Part shown: positions 8,214 to 17,508 of the stretch, one piece after another
Layout of the letters: every line of letters starts with the position of its first letter
Position numbering within the stretch: the stretch's first letter is position 1
From: Nocardia sp. BMG51109
GTDB lineage: Bacteria; Actinomycetota; Actinomycetes; Mycobacteriales; Mycobacteriaceae
Direction: 5' to 3'
Length of the DNA: 64,000 nucleotides
Assembly (NCBI RefSeq): GCF_000526215.1
Contig: NZ_JAFQ01000004.1
Coordinates: 6,386,001 to 6,450,000, forward strand
The notes under the pieces: model-generated
What the model saw: the letters and a program-made list of their open reading frames with translations, nothing else
Database searches by the model: none
What the model was told of the DNA's origin: nothing
Program-made: the position numbers and the translations under genes

Positions 8214-9953
8214 TCAGGGGACGGCGTAGCGGCGGGCGGTGTAGACCCGGGGGCCGGCCGGGGTGTCGAAGGTTTCGGTGGTGGAGGCGCCGACGATGAG
8301 CAGGGTGCGCATGTCGACCTCGGCGGGATCGAGGTCGGCGAGGGTGCCGACGCGCACCGATTCGCTGGGCCCGCCCACGTCGCGGCCGAGGATCACGGGG
8401 GTGTCGGGCTTGCGGTGCTCGAGCAGCAGGTCGCGCATGGCCGTCACCTGCCAGGTGCGCTGCGAGGAGGCCGGGTTGTACACGGCGACGGCCATATCGG
8501 CCGCGGCCACCGCCGACAGCCGCCGCGCCACCACCTCCCACGGCTTGAGCCGGTCCGACAGCGAGATCATCGCGAAGTCGTGGCCGAGCGGTGCACCCAG
8601 GCGGGCCGCGACCGCGCTCGCCGCCGTGACACCGGGCAGCACCCGGACCGGAACCTCGCGCCACCGCGGATCGGCGGATTCCTCGATCACCGCCGCCGCC
8701 ATGGCGAAGACGCCGGGATCGCCCGAGGAGACGACCACCACCCGGCCGCCGCGCCGGGCGAGATCCAGCGCCATCGCGGCGCGTTCGGACTCGACGCGGT
8801 TGTCGCTGGCATGCCGCCGCTGTCCGGGCCGATGCGGCACCCGGTCGATATATGTCGCGTAGCCGACGAGATCGGTCGCCTCCGCCAGCGCGCGGCCGAC
8901 CTCGGGCGTGGTCCAGTCCGCCGCACCGGGGCCCAGGCCGACGACGACGACCTCGCCGATCCCGGGAACATCCCGGGCCGCAACAGGTTCGGCGGCCGGT
9001 GCGGGAGCGTCGCCGGTGCGGGTGTGTCGATCTGTTCCGGCACCGTCCGAAATACCGTGTGCTGATGCCGGATCGGCGGCACCGGCTGTCGCCGCGTCCG
9101 GCACCGGCGCGGTCGTGGACGCGTCCGGTGGGAGCGCGGTCGCGGTGTGGGCGAGTGCGGGCGCCGCTGTTGCGGGCGCGGCCGACTTGTGCCCGGTGCG
9201 GGCGGGTGCGTTCGGGGTGAGCGGGATGTCGGTGGTCGGCGCGGGCCCCGGCACCACGGCGATCGCGAAGTACGGCACGCTCGCGTCGTCGACGTCGGCG
9301 GCGCGCAGGACGCGCTGGCGGCCGGTGCTGGCGCGTTCCACGTAGTACGCCTCGCCGAGCCGGCCGGAGTCCGACAGGGCCTGCCGCACACCGGGATACG
9401 TGCGGCCCAGCTTCATCACGACGGCGGCGTCGGCCGCGGTGAGCCGGCGGGACAGCTCGTCGGGCGGCAGGGTGCCGGGCAGCACCGTGAGCACCTGCTC
9501 GCCCTCGACCAGCGGGGTGCCCAGCGCGGCCGAGGCGGCGCTGACCGAGGTGATGCCCGGGACGATCTCGGCCTCGAACCGGTCGGCCAGGCGGCGGTGC
9601 ATATGCATGTAGGAGCTGTAGAACAGCGGATCACCGGCGGCGAGCAGGGCCACCGTGCGGCCGGCGGCGAGGTGGGCGGCGAGCGTGGCGGCCGACCGCT
9701 CGTAGAACTCGTCGATGGCGCCCTGGTAGCCGCCCGGATGGTCGGTGGTCTCGGTGGTGACCGGATAGATCAGGTGCTCCTCGAGCTGTCCCGGCCGCAT
9801 GTAGGGCGCCGCGATACCGCGCGAGATGCTGCGCCCGTGCCGGGCGCTGTGGAAGGCGATCACGTCGGCCTCGCCGATCAGGCGCGCGGCCTTGACCGTC
9901 ACCAGTTCCGGGTCGCCGGGCCCCAACCCGATGCCCCACAGCTTGCCCGTCAC
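8214..9953 (-). CDS. cobIJ: Fused precorrin-2 C20-methyltransferase / precorrin-3B C17-methyltransferase
   Basis: A 579-residue fusion of two tetrapyrrole SAM methylases. The CobI half (about 1-245) begins LWGIGLGPGDPELVTVKAA and has LLAAGDPLFYSS and VPGITSVSAASAALG. A Thr/Ala/Pro-rich linker of about 90 residues follows. The CobJ half (about 335-579) has VVVVGLGPGAADWTTPE, VVVSSGDPGVFAMA and the C-terminal TLLIVGASTTE. CobI methylates C20 of precorrin-2; CobJ methylates C17 and contracts the ring to precorrin-4. The same fusion occurs in mycobacteria (Rv2066). The linker is long and low in complexity. The gene is last in the minus-strand cobG-cobH-cobIJ run. Confidence 0.93.
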   Translation of the reverse strand: MTGKLWGIGLGPGDPELVTVKAARLIGEADVIAFHSARHGRSISRGIAAPYMRPGQLEEHLIYPVTTETTDHPGGYQGAIDEFYERSAATLAAHLAAGRTVALLAAGDPLFYSSYMHMHRRLADRFEAEIVPGITSVSAASAALGTPLVEGEQVLTVLPGTLPPDELSRRLTAADAAVVMKLGRTYPGVRQALSDSGRLGEAYYVERASTGRQRVLRAADVDDASVPYFAIAVVPGPAPTTDIPLTPNAPARTGHKSAAPATAAPALAHTATALPPDASTTAPVPDAATAGAADPASAHGISDGAGTDRHTRTGDAPAPAAEPVAARDVPGIGEVVVVGLGPGAADWTTPEVGRALAEATDLVGYATYIDRVPHRPGQRRHASDNRVESERAAMALDLARRGGRVVVVSSGDPGVFAMAAAVIEESADPRWREVPVRVLPGVTAASAVAARLGAPLGHDFAMISLSDRLKPWEVVARRLSAVAAADMAVAVYNPASSQRTWQVTAMRDLLLEHRKPDTPVILGRDVGGPSESVRVGTLADLDPAEVDMRTLLIVGASTTETFDTPAGPRVYTARRYAVP

Positions 9954-9981
9954 TCCGTATCCCTTCCGCGATCGATACCGC

Positions 9982-10021
9982 TCACTACTGCGTGAGCGCT
10001 CATTTCACTACTGCGCGAGCG
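9982..10021. repeat. 17-bp direct repeat upstream of cobIJ
   Basis: TCACTACTGCGTGAGCG at 9982-9998 and TCACTACTGCGCGAGCG at 10005-10021 differ at one base and are 23 bases apart. They lie just upstream of the cobIJ start (minus strand, 9953) and overlap the stop of the 58-codon frame. This could be a regulator site or a small tandem duplication. Confidence 0.55.
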
Positions 10022-10176
10022 TGGTCAGCGGTGCGCCACCTACAGCGGCACCAGCGCCGCCCCGGGGCCACCGGGTCCTGCCCGCCCGCGATCAGTGGTG
10101 CCGGTGCCGGCGCGGTGAGTCGGACCGTATCCGACCACTGCGCCGACGCGGATTCGACCAGCGTGTGAACACTCAT
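10000..10176 (-). CDS. Possible 58-residue coupled small protein between cobH and cobIJ
   Basis: The ATG at 10176 overlaps the TGA of cobH (ATGA), and the frame runs 58 codons to TGA at 10000. The first half ([20 protein letters not shown]) has reasonable codon use. The rest is Arg/Pro-rich, with an RRWCRCRWR stretch. I do not recognise it. The exact coupling to cobH suggests it may be translated, but it could equally be a remnant left by rearrangement between cobH and cobIJ. It may serve only to carry ribosomes towards cobIJ, whose start lies 46 bases further on. Confidence 0.35.
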   Translation of the reverse strand: MSVHTLVESASAQWSDTVRLTAPAPAPLIAGGQDPVAPGRRWCRCRWRTADHARAVVK

Positions 10177-10808
10177 TCCCGTTCGCTCGCAATCGCGTTG
10201 AGCGCCGCGGCGGTGATGGCGCTGCCGCCGCGGCGGCCGTGCACGGTCAGGTATTCGACGCCGCCGTACTCGGCGAGCGCCTGCTTGGATTCGGCGGCGC
10301 CGACGAATCCGACCGGGACGCCGAGGACCGCGGCGGGCCGGGGCGCGTCGGCGTCGAGCATGTCGAGCAGGTGGAACAGCGCCGTGGGCGCGTTGCCGAC
10401 CGCTACCACCGCGCCGTCGAGCCGGTCGCGCCACAGTTCCAGGGCGGCAGCCGAGCGCGTGGTGTTCATCCGCTGCGCGAGGCCGGGCACGCGGGGATCG
10501 GCGAGCAGGCAGAGCACCTCGTTGTCGGCGGGCAGGCGCTTGCGGGTCACTCCCGAGGCGACCATGGTGGCGTCGCACAGAATCGGGGCACCGGCGCGCA
10601 GCGCGGCGCGGGCCTTCGCGACGACGTCGGGGCTGTGGGCGAAGTCGGCGGCGAGGTCGACCTGCCCGCAGGCGTGGATCATCCGCACCACGACCTGCGC
10701 GACATCGGCGGGAAACCGGGTCAGGTCCGCCTCGGCCCGGATGGTCGCGAACGAGCGCCGGTAGATCTCGGCCCCGTCGGTGAGGTAGCCGGTGCGTGCG
10801 TCGGACAT
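10173..10808 (-). CDS. cobH: Precorrin-8X methylmutase
   Basis: A 211-residue enzyme that moves the methyl group from C11 to C12 of precorrin-8x, giving hydrogenobyrinate. Family marks are the early [15 protein letters not shown], the catalytic-His region [46 protein letters not shown] and [18 protein letters not shown] 10808 is chosen; a GTG three codons earlier (10817) is also possible. It lies 195 bases below cobG, probably in one operon, followed by the small coupled frame and cobIJ. The order matches Rv2064-Rv2066. Confidence 0.93.
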   Translation of the reverse strand: MSDARTGYLTDGAEIYRRSFATIRAEADLTRFPADVAQVVVRMIHACGQVDLAADFAHSPDVVAKARAALRAGAPILCDATMVASGVTRKRLPADNEVLCLLADPRVPGLAQRMNTTRSAAALELWRDRLDGAVVAVGNAPTALFHLLDMLDADAPRPAAVLGVPVGFVGAAESKQALAEYGGVEYLTVHGRRGGSAITAAALNAIASERE

Positions 10809-11003
10809 GGCGTCCACCCTAGCCGGGCCCGGTCGCGGCGATCCCGGGGTGCCGACCCCGAGTGCGGATGCCCCGTGCGGGCGGCCGCGGCGCGGGCGAC
10901 GGCGCGTTCACTGTTCGGCGCGGCGCCGCCAGGTCGACATCTGTGCCTGCGGTCCCTCGCACGGCAGGCGACCTTCCGTGGTGACACGGGCAGCGCCGGG
11001 GTT

Positions 11004-12227
11004 TTACCGAGAGTCCGCCGGCGTGGTCGTCGAGGATCGAGCGGCGCCGTCCGGCGGGGTGACGCGGTAGCCGCCGGGCTCGGCCACGATGTCCGTCACG
11101 GCACCGCGCGGACGGCCGCAGCGACGGTCACAGCCGGACCAGTGCTGACGGCCCCGGGCTCCGGCATCCTCGGCCGCGAGGCCGGCGCCGGGCCGGGACG
11201 AGGCGCCGGGCAGGATCCTGCCGTCGGCGACCGCGGCGGCGACATCGGCGCGAATGTCGGTGTGCGACTTGGCACATCCGGGCTTTCCCGCGCAGGCGGT
11301 CACCAGCAGCCACGGGGAGTGCGCGTCGAAGATCAGGTTCTGCGGGGCCAGCACTCGGACCGCCTGGTCGGCGACGGATTCGTCGAGGTCGGCGATCACG
11401 AGGCTCCGCCACGGTGTCAGGAACACCGGACGGTCCACGGCGGCAACGAATTCCGCGGTCCGGGCCGGCAGACCGCCCAGCGGCACGCCCGCGCCGAGCG
11501 CCACCCGGTCGTCGGCCTGGGGGAACCAGCCGATCGGAATGTCGTGGCGCGCATCGAGTTCGAGAGGTTCGGCGGTGGCGGGCAGGCCGAGCCGCGCGGC
11601 CACCCGGGCGGGTCCGTCGTCGATCTCGTGTAACCGCCACCGGTCGCCGCGCAGGTCCTGGAAGGCGCGGGCGGCCGCGAGCAGTACGCCGGCAGCGTCT
11701 CGGCCCGGGATCCGGATGCCGGTGTCCTCGCCGCCGAGCAGCAGCGCGTACTCGTTGCGGGCCACCGCGTGGACGCCGATATCGCCGCCGAGGCCGCTGA
11801 CGTCGCCGCGCCCGTCGTCGAGGGTGAACAGCACCCGTCCCGGGAGTTCGGCCAGCTCGGGGCGCGCCCGCAGCCCCTCGTCCAGGGCCGGAACCAGGGC
11901 GTGTACGTCGGACCGGCCGCCGACCCGGCCGGACAGCGGCGAGGCGACGATATTGCGCACCCGCTCGTGGGACGGCGCGGGCAGCAGCCCGGCGGCGTCG
12001 AGCCGCGCGGCGAGCGCCGGTGCGTCGCGCACCCGCCGCAGCTGCACGTTCCCGCGCGAGGTGAGTTCGATGTGGCCGTCGCCCAGGTCGCGGGCCGCCG
12101 CGGCGAGCGCTCGGAGCTGACCGGGCCGCAGTGCCCCGCCGGGCAGCCGGACGCGGGCCAGCGGGCCGTCCGCGGCGTCGTGCAGCCGCAGCACGCCGGG
12201 ACAGGAATCGGGCACCGAACGAGTCAT
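11004..12227 (-). CDS. cobG: Precorrin-3B synthase
   Basis: This 407-residue oxygenase, related to nitrite/sulfite reductase, makes precorrin-3B by hydroxylating C20 and forming the gamma-lactone; it marks the aerobic cobalamin pathway. The nitrite-reductase-like ferredoxin fold appears early (LARVRLPGGALRPGQLRAL, IELTSRGNVQLR). The Fe-S ligands are visible: Cys in TACAGKPGCAKS and Cys in HWSGCDRRCGRP. The C-terminal 40 residues are low in complexity. It is the first gene of the minus-strand cobG-cobH-cobIJ group. About 280 bases without a gene separate its start from two small membrane-protein genes; no riboswitch is visible there. Confidence 0.92.
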   Translation of the reverse strand: MTRSVPDSCPGVLRLHDAADGPLARVRLPGGALRPGQLRALAAAARDLGDGHIELTSRGNVQLRRVRDAPALAARLDAAGLLPAPSHERVRNIVASPLSGRVGGRSDVHALVPALDEGLRARPELAELPGRVLFTLDDGRGDVSGLGGDIGVHAVARNEYALLLGGEDTGIRIPGRDAAGVLLAAARAFQDLRGDRWRLHEIDDGPARVAARLGLPATAEPLELDARHDIPIGWFPQADDRVALGAGVPLGGLPARTAEFVAAVDRPVFLTPWRSLVIADLDESVADQAVRVLAPQNLIFDAHSPWLLVTACAGKPGCAKSHTDIRADVAAAVADGRILPGASSRPGAGLAAEDAGARGRQHWSGCDRRCGRPRGAVTDIVAEPGGYRVTPPDGAARSSTTTPADSR

Positions 12228-12510
12228 GGTCCGTCCAGCCTACGAGTCGCGCCGGAGTCGGCCGGAGCGGCCACTCGTCCAGCAGTCGCGCGGTGGTGCG
12301 GTGGTGCGGGAACGCTCGGACGCCGGGTGTCCCCAGTTCTCCTGCGAGTCCGCGACAAGGGGCCGGGGCACCGGATGGTGTGGGGTCGGTGGCGCCCCGG
12401 GCGCAGAGCGGGGAGCCGGGGAGCGGGCTCATCGCGGCGGATCTGCCGCGCTGGCCTCGCCACCGGCGAGCGGCTCCGAACGCGCCGCCGTGAGTGTTCG
12501 CGACGACGGA

Positions 12511-12825
12511 TCAGCGGCGGTGGCGGGGGTTTGCCCGGATAGGCGCAGGCCGCCGCCCCCGGGAGGGCTCGGCGAACCAGCGGTCGCGGACCAGGCTGGG
12601 GATGGCGTGGTGATCGATGTGGTCGCGGTGCACGGTGGTGACGAAGAGCGTGAGACCGACGACCGCGGCGGCGGCACAGACACCGCCCGACAGCATGGCC
12701 CAGCCGCGGTGTCCGGATCCGGCGGCTGTGAGTGCCATGGGCAGCGTGGCGAAGACGACCAGCGCGCAGCAGTAGCTCGACCAGGCGACGAAGCGGTTGC
12801 GTCGCACCCAGCCCGGCTCGGGCAT
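12511..12825 (-). CDS. Small two-helix membrane protein (paralogue of the next gene)
   Basis: A 104-residue protein with two predicted membrane helices (ALVVFATLPMALTAAG and LSGGVCAAAAVVGLTLFV) between a basic N terminus and a His/Arg-rich cytoplasmic tail (DHIDHHAIPSLVRDRW). The N-terminal GWVRRNRFVAW matches GWARRNRFAAW of the gene directly upstream, so the two are tandem duplicates. Its ATG lies five bases after the stop of that gene. Function is unknown. Both are divergent from the cobN riboswitch unit and upstream of cobG on the same strand. Confidence 0.75.
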   Translation of the reverse strand: MPEPGWVRRNRFVAWSSYCCALVVFATLPMALTAAGSGHRGWAMLSGGVCAAAAVVGLTLFVTTVHRDHIDHHAIPSLVRDRWFAEPSRGRRPAPIRANPRHRR

Positions 12826-12830
12826 CGGGC

Positions 12831-13139
12831 TCAGCGCCCCTTCTCGTCGGCGTCGCGCGCCCGGCGCTTCCATACCGGTGTCGGAACGTAGCTGTCGTCC
12901 AGCAGATGCGGCCGTTCGTGGTGATCGGTGCGATCGCGCCGATTGGTCGACTCGAAGACCAGCAGGCCGAAGATCGCGACCGCGGCGCACACACCGGCGG
13001 AGATCAGCAGCAGATCGCTCCGATCTCCCGCGGCCGCGGCCAGCGCCATCGCCAGCAAGGCAACGGCAATCATCATGCAAACAATTCCCGACCAGGCGGC
13101 GAAGCGGTTCCGCCTGGCCCACCCTGGTGAGTTCGGCAT
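12831..13139 (-). CDS. Small two-helix membrane protein (paralogue of the previous entry)
   Basis: A 102-residue protein with the same architecture as its neighbour: the RRNRFAAW N terminus, helix one (IVCMMIAVALLAMALAAAAG), helix two (LLLISAGVCAAVAIFGLLVF), then an Arg/Asp/His tail (NRRDRTDHHERPHLLDD). ATG 13139 is the natural start; longer open frames upstream run into the cobN leader. The two genes are certainly one transcription unit. A link to cobalt or cobalamin is suggested only by position. Confidence 0.75.
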   Translation of the reverse strand: MPNSPGWARRNRFAAWSGIVCMMIAVALLAMALAAAAGDRSDLLLISAGVCAAVAIFGLLVFESTNRRDRTDHHERPHLLDDSYVPTPVWKRRARDADEKGR

Positions 13140-13261
13140 ATTCCGAGCGTACGCCGGGGTGACCGGGGCCGACACGGTCGAAGGGCAGGTCGTTGCGGGT
13201 TCGATGCATTCGGGTGACCCGGATGCCGACCGGGCCCGTCGGGGCGGCGGGCCCGACGCGA

Positions 13262-13391
13262 TAGCATCCTGATGCTCGCCCAGTACGAGGAAACCGGTGC
13301 AAATCCGGTGCGGTCGCGCCACTGTGACAGTCAGACCCTCCTGGCGGGCGCCAACTGACCGATGGGCGCGTCACCCGAGGAAGGCCGAACC
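13262..13391 (+). promoter_or_regulatory. Cobalamin riboswitch controlling cobN
   Basis: The conserved adenosylcobalamin aptamer core is recognisable at 13287-13327: GAGGAAACCGGTGCAAATCC, then a GC-rich arm, then CGCGCCACTGTGA. The GGTGCAAATCC and GCCACTGTGA elements are family signatures. A small GCAT/ATGC hairpin precedes the core (13264-13275). A GC-rich expression platform follows (13341-13376), ending at the GAGGAAGG ribosome site of cobN (13377-13384). Bound cobalamin would be expected to hide this site and switch off cobN translation. No similar element precedes cobG, cobL or cobK. Confidence 0.9.
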
Positions 13392-16300
13392 GTGATTCTG
13401 TTGCTGTCCACGTCCGATACCGATCTGCTGTCCGCGCGTGCGAGCGGGGCCGACTATCGGCTCGGCAACCCCGCGCGGCTGCTGCTCGACGATCTGCCGG
13501 CGCTGCTCGACGGCGCCGACCTGGTGGTGGTGCGCATCCTCGGCGGACGGCGGGCCTGGGAGGAGGGCCTGGAGACGGTGCGCGGCGCCGGCGTCCCGGT
13601 GGTGGCGCTCGGCGGTGAGATGGCCCCCGACGCGGAGCTGATGGAGTGTTCGACGGTGCCCGGCGGAGTCGCCGCCGACGCGCACAACTACCTGGCCGCC
13701 GGTGGCGCCGAGAACCTGCGGCAACTGCACCGCTTCCTGTCCGATACGGTGCTGCTCACCGGGCACGGCTTCGAACCGCCTGTGCACCTGCCCCATTGGG
13801 GTGAGCTGGAGCGGACCGCACGCGCCGTGGACGGCCCGACCGTCGCCGTGCTGTACTACCGCGCCCAGCACCTGGCCGGCAACACGGCCTACGTGGACGC
13901 GCTGTGCGCGGCGATCGAGAACGCGGGCGGCCGGCCGCTGCCGCTGTACTGTGCCTCGCTGCGGACCGCCGAGCCGGAGCTGATCGAGGTGCTGCGCGGC
14001 GCCGACGCGCTGGTGGTGACCGTGCTGGCGGCCGGTGGGAGCAAGCCCGCGGCGGTGTCGGCGGGCGGCGACGACGAGGCCTGGGATATCGGGGCGCTCG
14101 CCGACCTCGACGTGCCGATCCTGCAGGGCCTGTGCCTGACCGGCGGCCGCGCGCAGTGGGAGGCCAACGACGACGGCCTGTCCCCGTTGGACGTGGCCAC
14201 CCAGGTGGCGGTGCCGGAGTTCGACGGGCGGATCATCACGGTGCCGTTCTCGTTCAAGGAGTTCGACGCCGACGGCCTGGCGGCCTACGTGCCCGATCCG
14301 GAGCGCGCGGCGCGGGTGGCCGGGATCGCGGTGCGCCACGCGCGGCTGCGGCACCTTCCGGCCGGGCGGCGGCGAATCGCGCTGATGCTGTCGGCCTACC
14401 CCACCAAACACGCCCGCATCGGCAACGCCGTCGGGTTGGACACGCCCGCCTCCGCGATCCGATTGCTGACCGAGATGCGTTCGGCCGGTTATGATCTCGG
14501 TGCTCCCGGGGAGATTCCCGGACTGGCCGAGCAGGACGGCGACGCGCTGATCCACGCCGTCATCGCCGCCGGCGGCCAGGATCCGGACTGGCTGAGCGCC
14601 GAACAGCTGGAGGGCAACCCGATTCGCATCGGCGCGGACCGGTACACGCAGTGGTTCGAGACGTTGCCGGAGCCGTTGCGCGCGGCCGTCGTCGAGGCGT
14701 GGGGGCCGCCGCCGGGTGAGCTGTATGTCGACCGTTCCGCGGACCCCGCCGGCGAGATCGTCATCGCCGCACTGCGTTTCGGCAATATCGTGCTGATGGT
14801 GCAGCCGCCCCGCGGCTTCGGGGAGAATCCGGTCGCCATCTACCACGACCCCGATCTCCCGCCCAGCCACCACTATCTGGCGGCCTACCGGTGGCTGGCC
14901 GCACCGGCCGATGCCGGTGGGTTCGGCGCCGATGCCATGGTGCATCTGGGCAAGCACGGCAACCTGGAGTGGCTGCCCGGCAAGACGCTGGGCATGTCCG
15001 CGGCCTGCGCCACCGACGCGGCGCTCGGCGATCTGCCGCTGATCTACCCCTTCCTGGTCAACGATCCGGGCGAGGGGACGCAGGCCAAGCGCCGGGCGCA
15101 CGCGACGCTGGTCGACCATCTGATCCCGCCGATGGCGCGGGCCGAGAGCTACGGCGACATCGCGCGATTGGAGCAGCTGCTCGACGAGCACGCGAACATC
15201 TCGGCGCTGGATCCCGCCAAGCTGCCCGCCGTCCGCCAGCAGATCTGGACGCTGATGCGGGCGGCGAAGATGGACCACGACCTGGGCCTGACCGAACGGC
15301 CGGACGAGGAGTCCTTCGACGATATGCTGCTGCACGTCGACGGCTGGCTGTGCGAGATCAAGGATGTGCAGATCCGGGACGGCCTGCACGTGCTGGGACG
15401 GGCGCCGGTGGGGGAGGGCGAGCTGGATCTGGTGCTCGCGATGCTGCGGGCGCGGCAGCTGTGGGGCGGCGAGGTCGCCGTGCCCGGACTGCGAGAGGCG
15501 CTGGGGCTCAGCGAATCCGGTGACGAGGCGAAGGATCGGGTGGATGCGGTGGAGGGCCGCGCCCGGGCGTTGCTGGCCGCGCTGCAGTCGGCCGACTGGT
15601 CGCCCGGCGCCGTGGACGACGTGCTGGACCGCTCCGTGACGATCGGTGAATTCTCGTCGGCGGCAGTCTCGCCGGGGTCCGGGAGCAGTGCCGCGGCCGC
15701 GCCCGGTACGGAAGGCGCTGTGCACGACGTGGATTCGCCGTCGGCCGGCGATGTCGATCCGATCACCGTGCCCGCCGATCGGATCGACACTCTGCGCGCG
15801 GTATTGTCCTTCGCCGCAACCGAAGTGGTGCCCCGGCTGCGGCAGACCGGCGTGGAGATCGATCGGATCCTGCACGCCCTCGACGGCGGATTCATTCCGG
15901 CCGGGCCGAGCGGGTCGCCGCTGCGCGGGCTGATCAACGTGCTGCCCACCGGCCGCAATTTCTATTCGGTCGATCCGAAGGCGGTCCCGTCGCGGCTGGC
16001 CTGGGAGACCGGTCAGGCCATGGCCGAGTCGCTGCTGCAACGCTACCGCGCCGATCACGGCGACTATCCGCGGTCGGTGGGGTTGTCGGTGTGGGGAACG
16101 TCGGCCATGCGGACGTCCGGGGACGATATCGCCGAGGTACTGGCGCTGCTGGGCGTGCGGCCGGTCTGGGACGAGGCCAGCCGCCGCGTCACCGGGCTGG
16201 AGCCGATCGCGCTCGCCGAACTGGGCCGCCCGCGCATCGACGTCACCGTGCGCATCTCCGGCTTCTTCCGCGACGCGTTCCCGCACGTGCTGGCGCAGCT

Positions 16301-17126
16301 GGACGACGCGGTGCGGATGGTCGCGGCACTGGACGAGCCGGCAGAATCGAATTACGTTCGCGCGCACGCGGAATCGGATCTTGCCACGCACGGCGACGAA
16401 CGCCGCGCCACCACCCGCATCTTCGGCTCCAAGCCCGGAACCTACGGCGCGGGGCTGTTGCAGCTGATCGACTCCAAGAGCTGGCGCACCGACGACGATC
16501 TGGCGCAGGTGTACACCGCCTGGGGAGGTTTCGCCTACGGCCGGGGTCTGGACGGTGCCCCGGCGGCCGACGATATGCGCACGGCATACCGCCGGATCGC
16601 GGTGGCCGCGAAGAACACCGACACCCGGGAACACGACATCGCCGATTCCGACGACTACTTCCAGTACCACGGCGGCATGGTGGCCGCGGTGCGCGCGTTC
16701 ACCGGCAGCAGTCCGGCGGCCTACATCGGCGACAGCACCCGTCCGGACGCCGTGCGCACCCGCACGCTGTCGGAGGAGACCACGCGGGTGTTCCGGGCGC
16801 GGGTGGTGAATCCGCGGTGGCTCGAGGCGATGCGCCGGCACGGGTACAAGGGCGCCTTCGAGATGGCCGCCACCGTCGACTATCTGTTCGGCTACGACGC
16901 CACCACGAATGTGGTCGCGGATTGGATGTACGAGAAGCTCTCGGAAAGCTACGTTTTCGACGACGTGAATCGCAAGTTCATGGAGCAGTCGAATCCGTGG
17001 GCGTTGCACGGCATTGCCGAACGCCTGCTCGAGGCCGCCGAGCGCAAGCTGTGGGAGCATCCGGGGCCGGATACGCTCGAGCGTCTGCGCCAGGTATACC
17101 TGGAGACCGAGGGCGAACTCGAGTAG
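13392..17126 (+). CDS. cobN: Cobaltochelatase subunit CobN
   Basis: The large (1,244-residue) subunit of the ATP-dependent aerobic cobaltochelatase, which inserts cobalt into hydrogenobyrinate a,c-diamide with CobS and CobT-type partners; those are not in the window. It begins ILLLSTSDTDLLSARASG and contains ALMLSAYPTKHARIGNAVG, MVHLGKHGNLEWLPGK, LINVLPTGRNFYSVDPKA, GLSVWGTSAMRTSGDD and SDDYFQYHGGMVAAV. An Ala/Ser/Gly/Pro-rich insert lies at about residues 755-790. GTG 13392 is chosen because GAGGAAGG lies seven bases before it; an upstream ATG at 13362 would overlap the riboswitch platform. Confidence 0.95.
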   Translation: MILLLSTSDTDLLSARASGADYRLGNPARLLLDDLPALLDGADLVVVRILGGRRAWEEGLETVRGAGVPVVALGGEMAPDAELMECSTVPGGVAADAHNYLAAGGAENLRQLHRFLSDTVLLTGHGFEPPVHLPHWGELERTARAVDGPTVAVLYYRAQHLAGNTAYVDALCAAIENAGGRPLPLYCASLRTAEPELIEVLRGADALVVTVLAAGGSKPAAVSAGGDDEAWDIGALADLDVPILQGLCLTGGRAQWEANDDGLSPLDVATQVAVPEFDGRIITVPFSFKEFDADGLAAYVPDPERAARVAGIAVRHARLRHLPAGRRRIALMLSAYPTKHARIGNAVGLDTPASAIRLLTEMRSAGYDLGAPGEIPGLAEQDGDALIHAVIAAGGQDPDWLSAEQLEGNPIRIGADRYTQWFETLPEPLRAAVVEAWGPPPGELYVDRSADPAGEIVIAALRFGNIVLMVQPPRGFGENPVAIYHDPDLPPSHHYLAAYRWLAAPADAGGFGADAMVHLGKHGNLEWLPGKTLGMSAACATDAALGDLPLIYPFLVNDPGEGTQAKRRAHATLVDHLIPPMARAESYGDIARLEQLLDEHANISALDPAKLPAVRQQIWTLMRAAKMDHDLGLTERPDEESFDDMLLHVDGWLCEIKDVQIRDGLHVLGRAPVGEGELDLVLAMLRARQLWGGEVAVPGLREALGLSESGDEAKDRVDAVEGRARALLAALQSADWSPGAVDDVLDRSVTIGEFSSAAVSPGSGSSAAAAPGTEGAVHDVDSPSAGDVDPITVPADRIDTLRAVLSFAATEVVPRLRQTGVEIDRILHALDGGFIPAGPSGSPLRGLINVLPTGRNFYSVDPKAVPSRLAWETGQAMAESLLQRYRADHGDYPRSVGLSVWGTSAMRTSGDDIAEVLALLGVRPVWDEASRRVTGLEPIALAELGRPRIDVTVRISGFFRDAFPHVLAQLDDAVRMVAALDEPAESNYVRAHAESDLATHGDERRATTRIFGSKPGTYGAGLLQLIDSKSWRTDDDLAQVYTAWGGFAYGRGLDGAPAADDMRTAYRRIAVAAKNTDTREHDIADSDDYFQYHGGMVAAVRAFTGSSPAAYIGDSTRPDAVRTRTLSEETTRVFRARVVNPRWLEAMRRHGYKGAFEMAATVDYLFGYDATTNVVADWMYEKLSESYVFDDVNRKFMEQSNPWALHGIAERLLEAAERKLWEHPGPDTLERLRQVYLETEGELE

Positions 17127-17508
17127 GGATCGACACGTGCCGAGAGAGCGGCGGACATTGCCGGACAATCGGTTTGCCGGGGCTTCCCGCGTCGGTGCCG
17201 AGCGGTGTATATCCGGTCGTCCGGCGCTCCTCCGGTCCGGTGATCTTGCGCAGATGATCCTGTGGCGCTTGGCTTTCCGATGGCCCCGGAGTGCCCCATG
17301 AAACCGGGGGCTTGGTCCGTGCCCGTCCTGAGGGGACCATAAGAAATGTTGCGACGTCCGCCCGGGGGTTACCGCCGGACGGTGGATAGCGTTATCCGCA
17401 GAACAATTCGACCACGAATCGGATTCGCCGGACGGGCGAGTTCTACGATCATGCTCGGAATATCGTGCGGCCGTCCGGAAATCGGTTCTCCAGGCACAGG
17501 AATTGATC
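17127..17508. other. Intergenic stretch after cobN
   Basis: This 382-base gap has no gene. It holds three small hairpins that may end cobN transcription: CCCCGG/CCGGGG (17284-17309), TGGTCC/GGACCA (17313-17339) and CGTCCG/CGGACG (17355-17381). None has a T-run. The last 120 bases, more AT-rich than their surroundings, should hold the promoter of the exported-protein gene at 17509. Confidence 0.5.

Noticed and set aside
10818..11003. Second cobalamin riboswitch between cobG and cobH
   Set aside because: A GGAAGG-like stretch exists on the minus strand, but the GCCACTG and GGTGnAAnTCC elements are missing.
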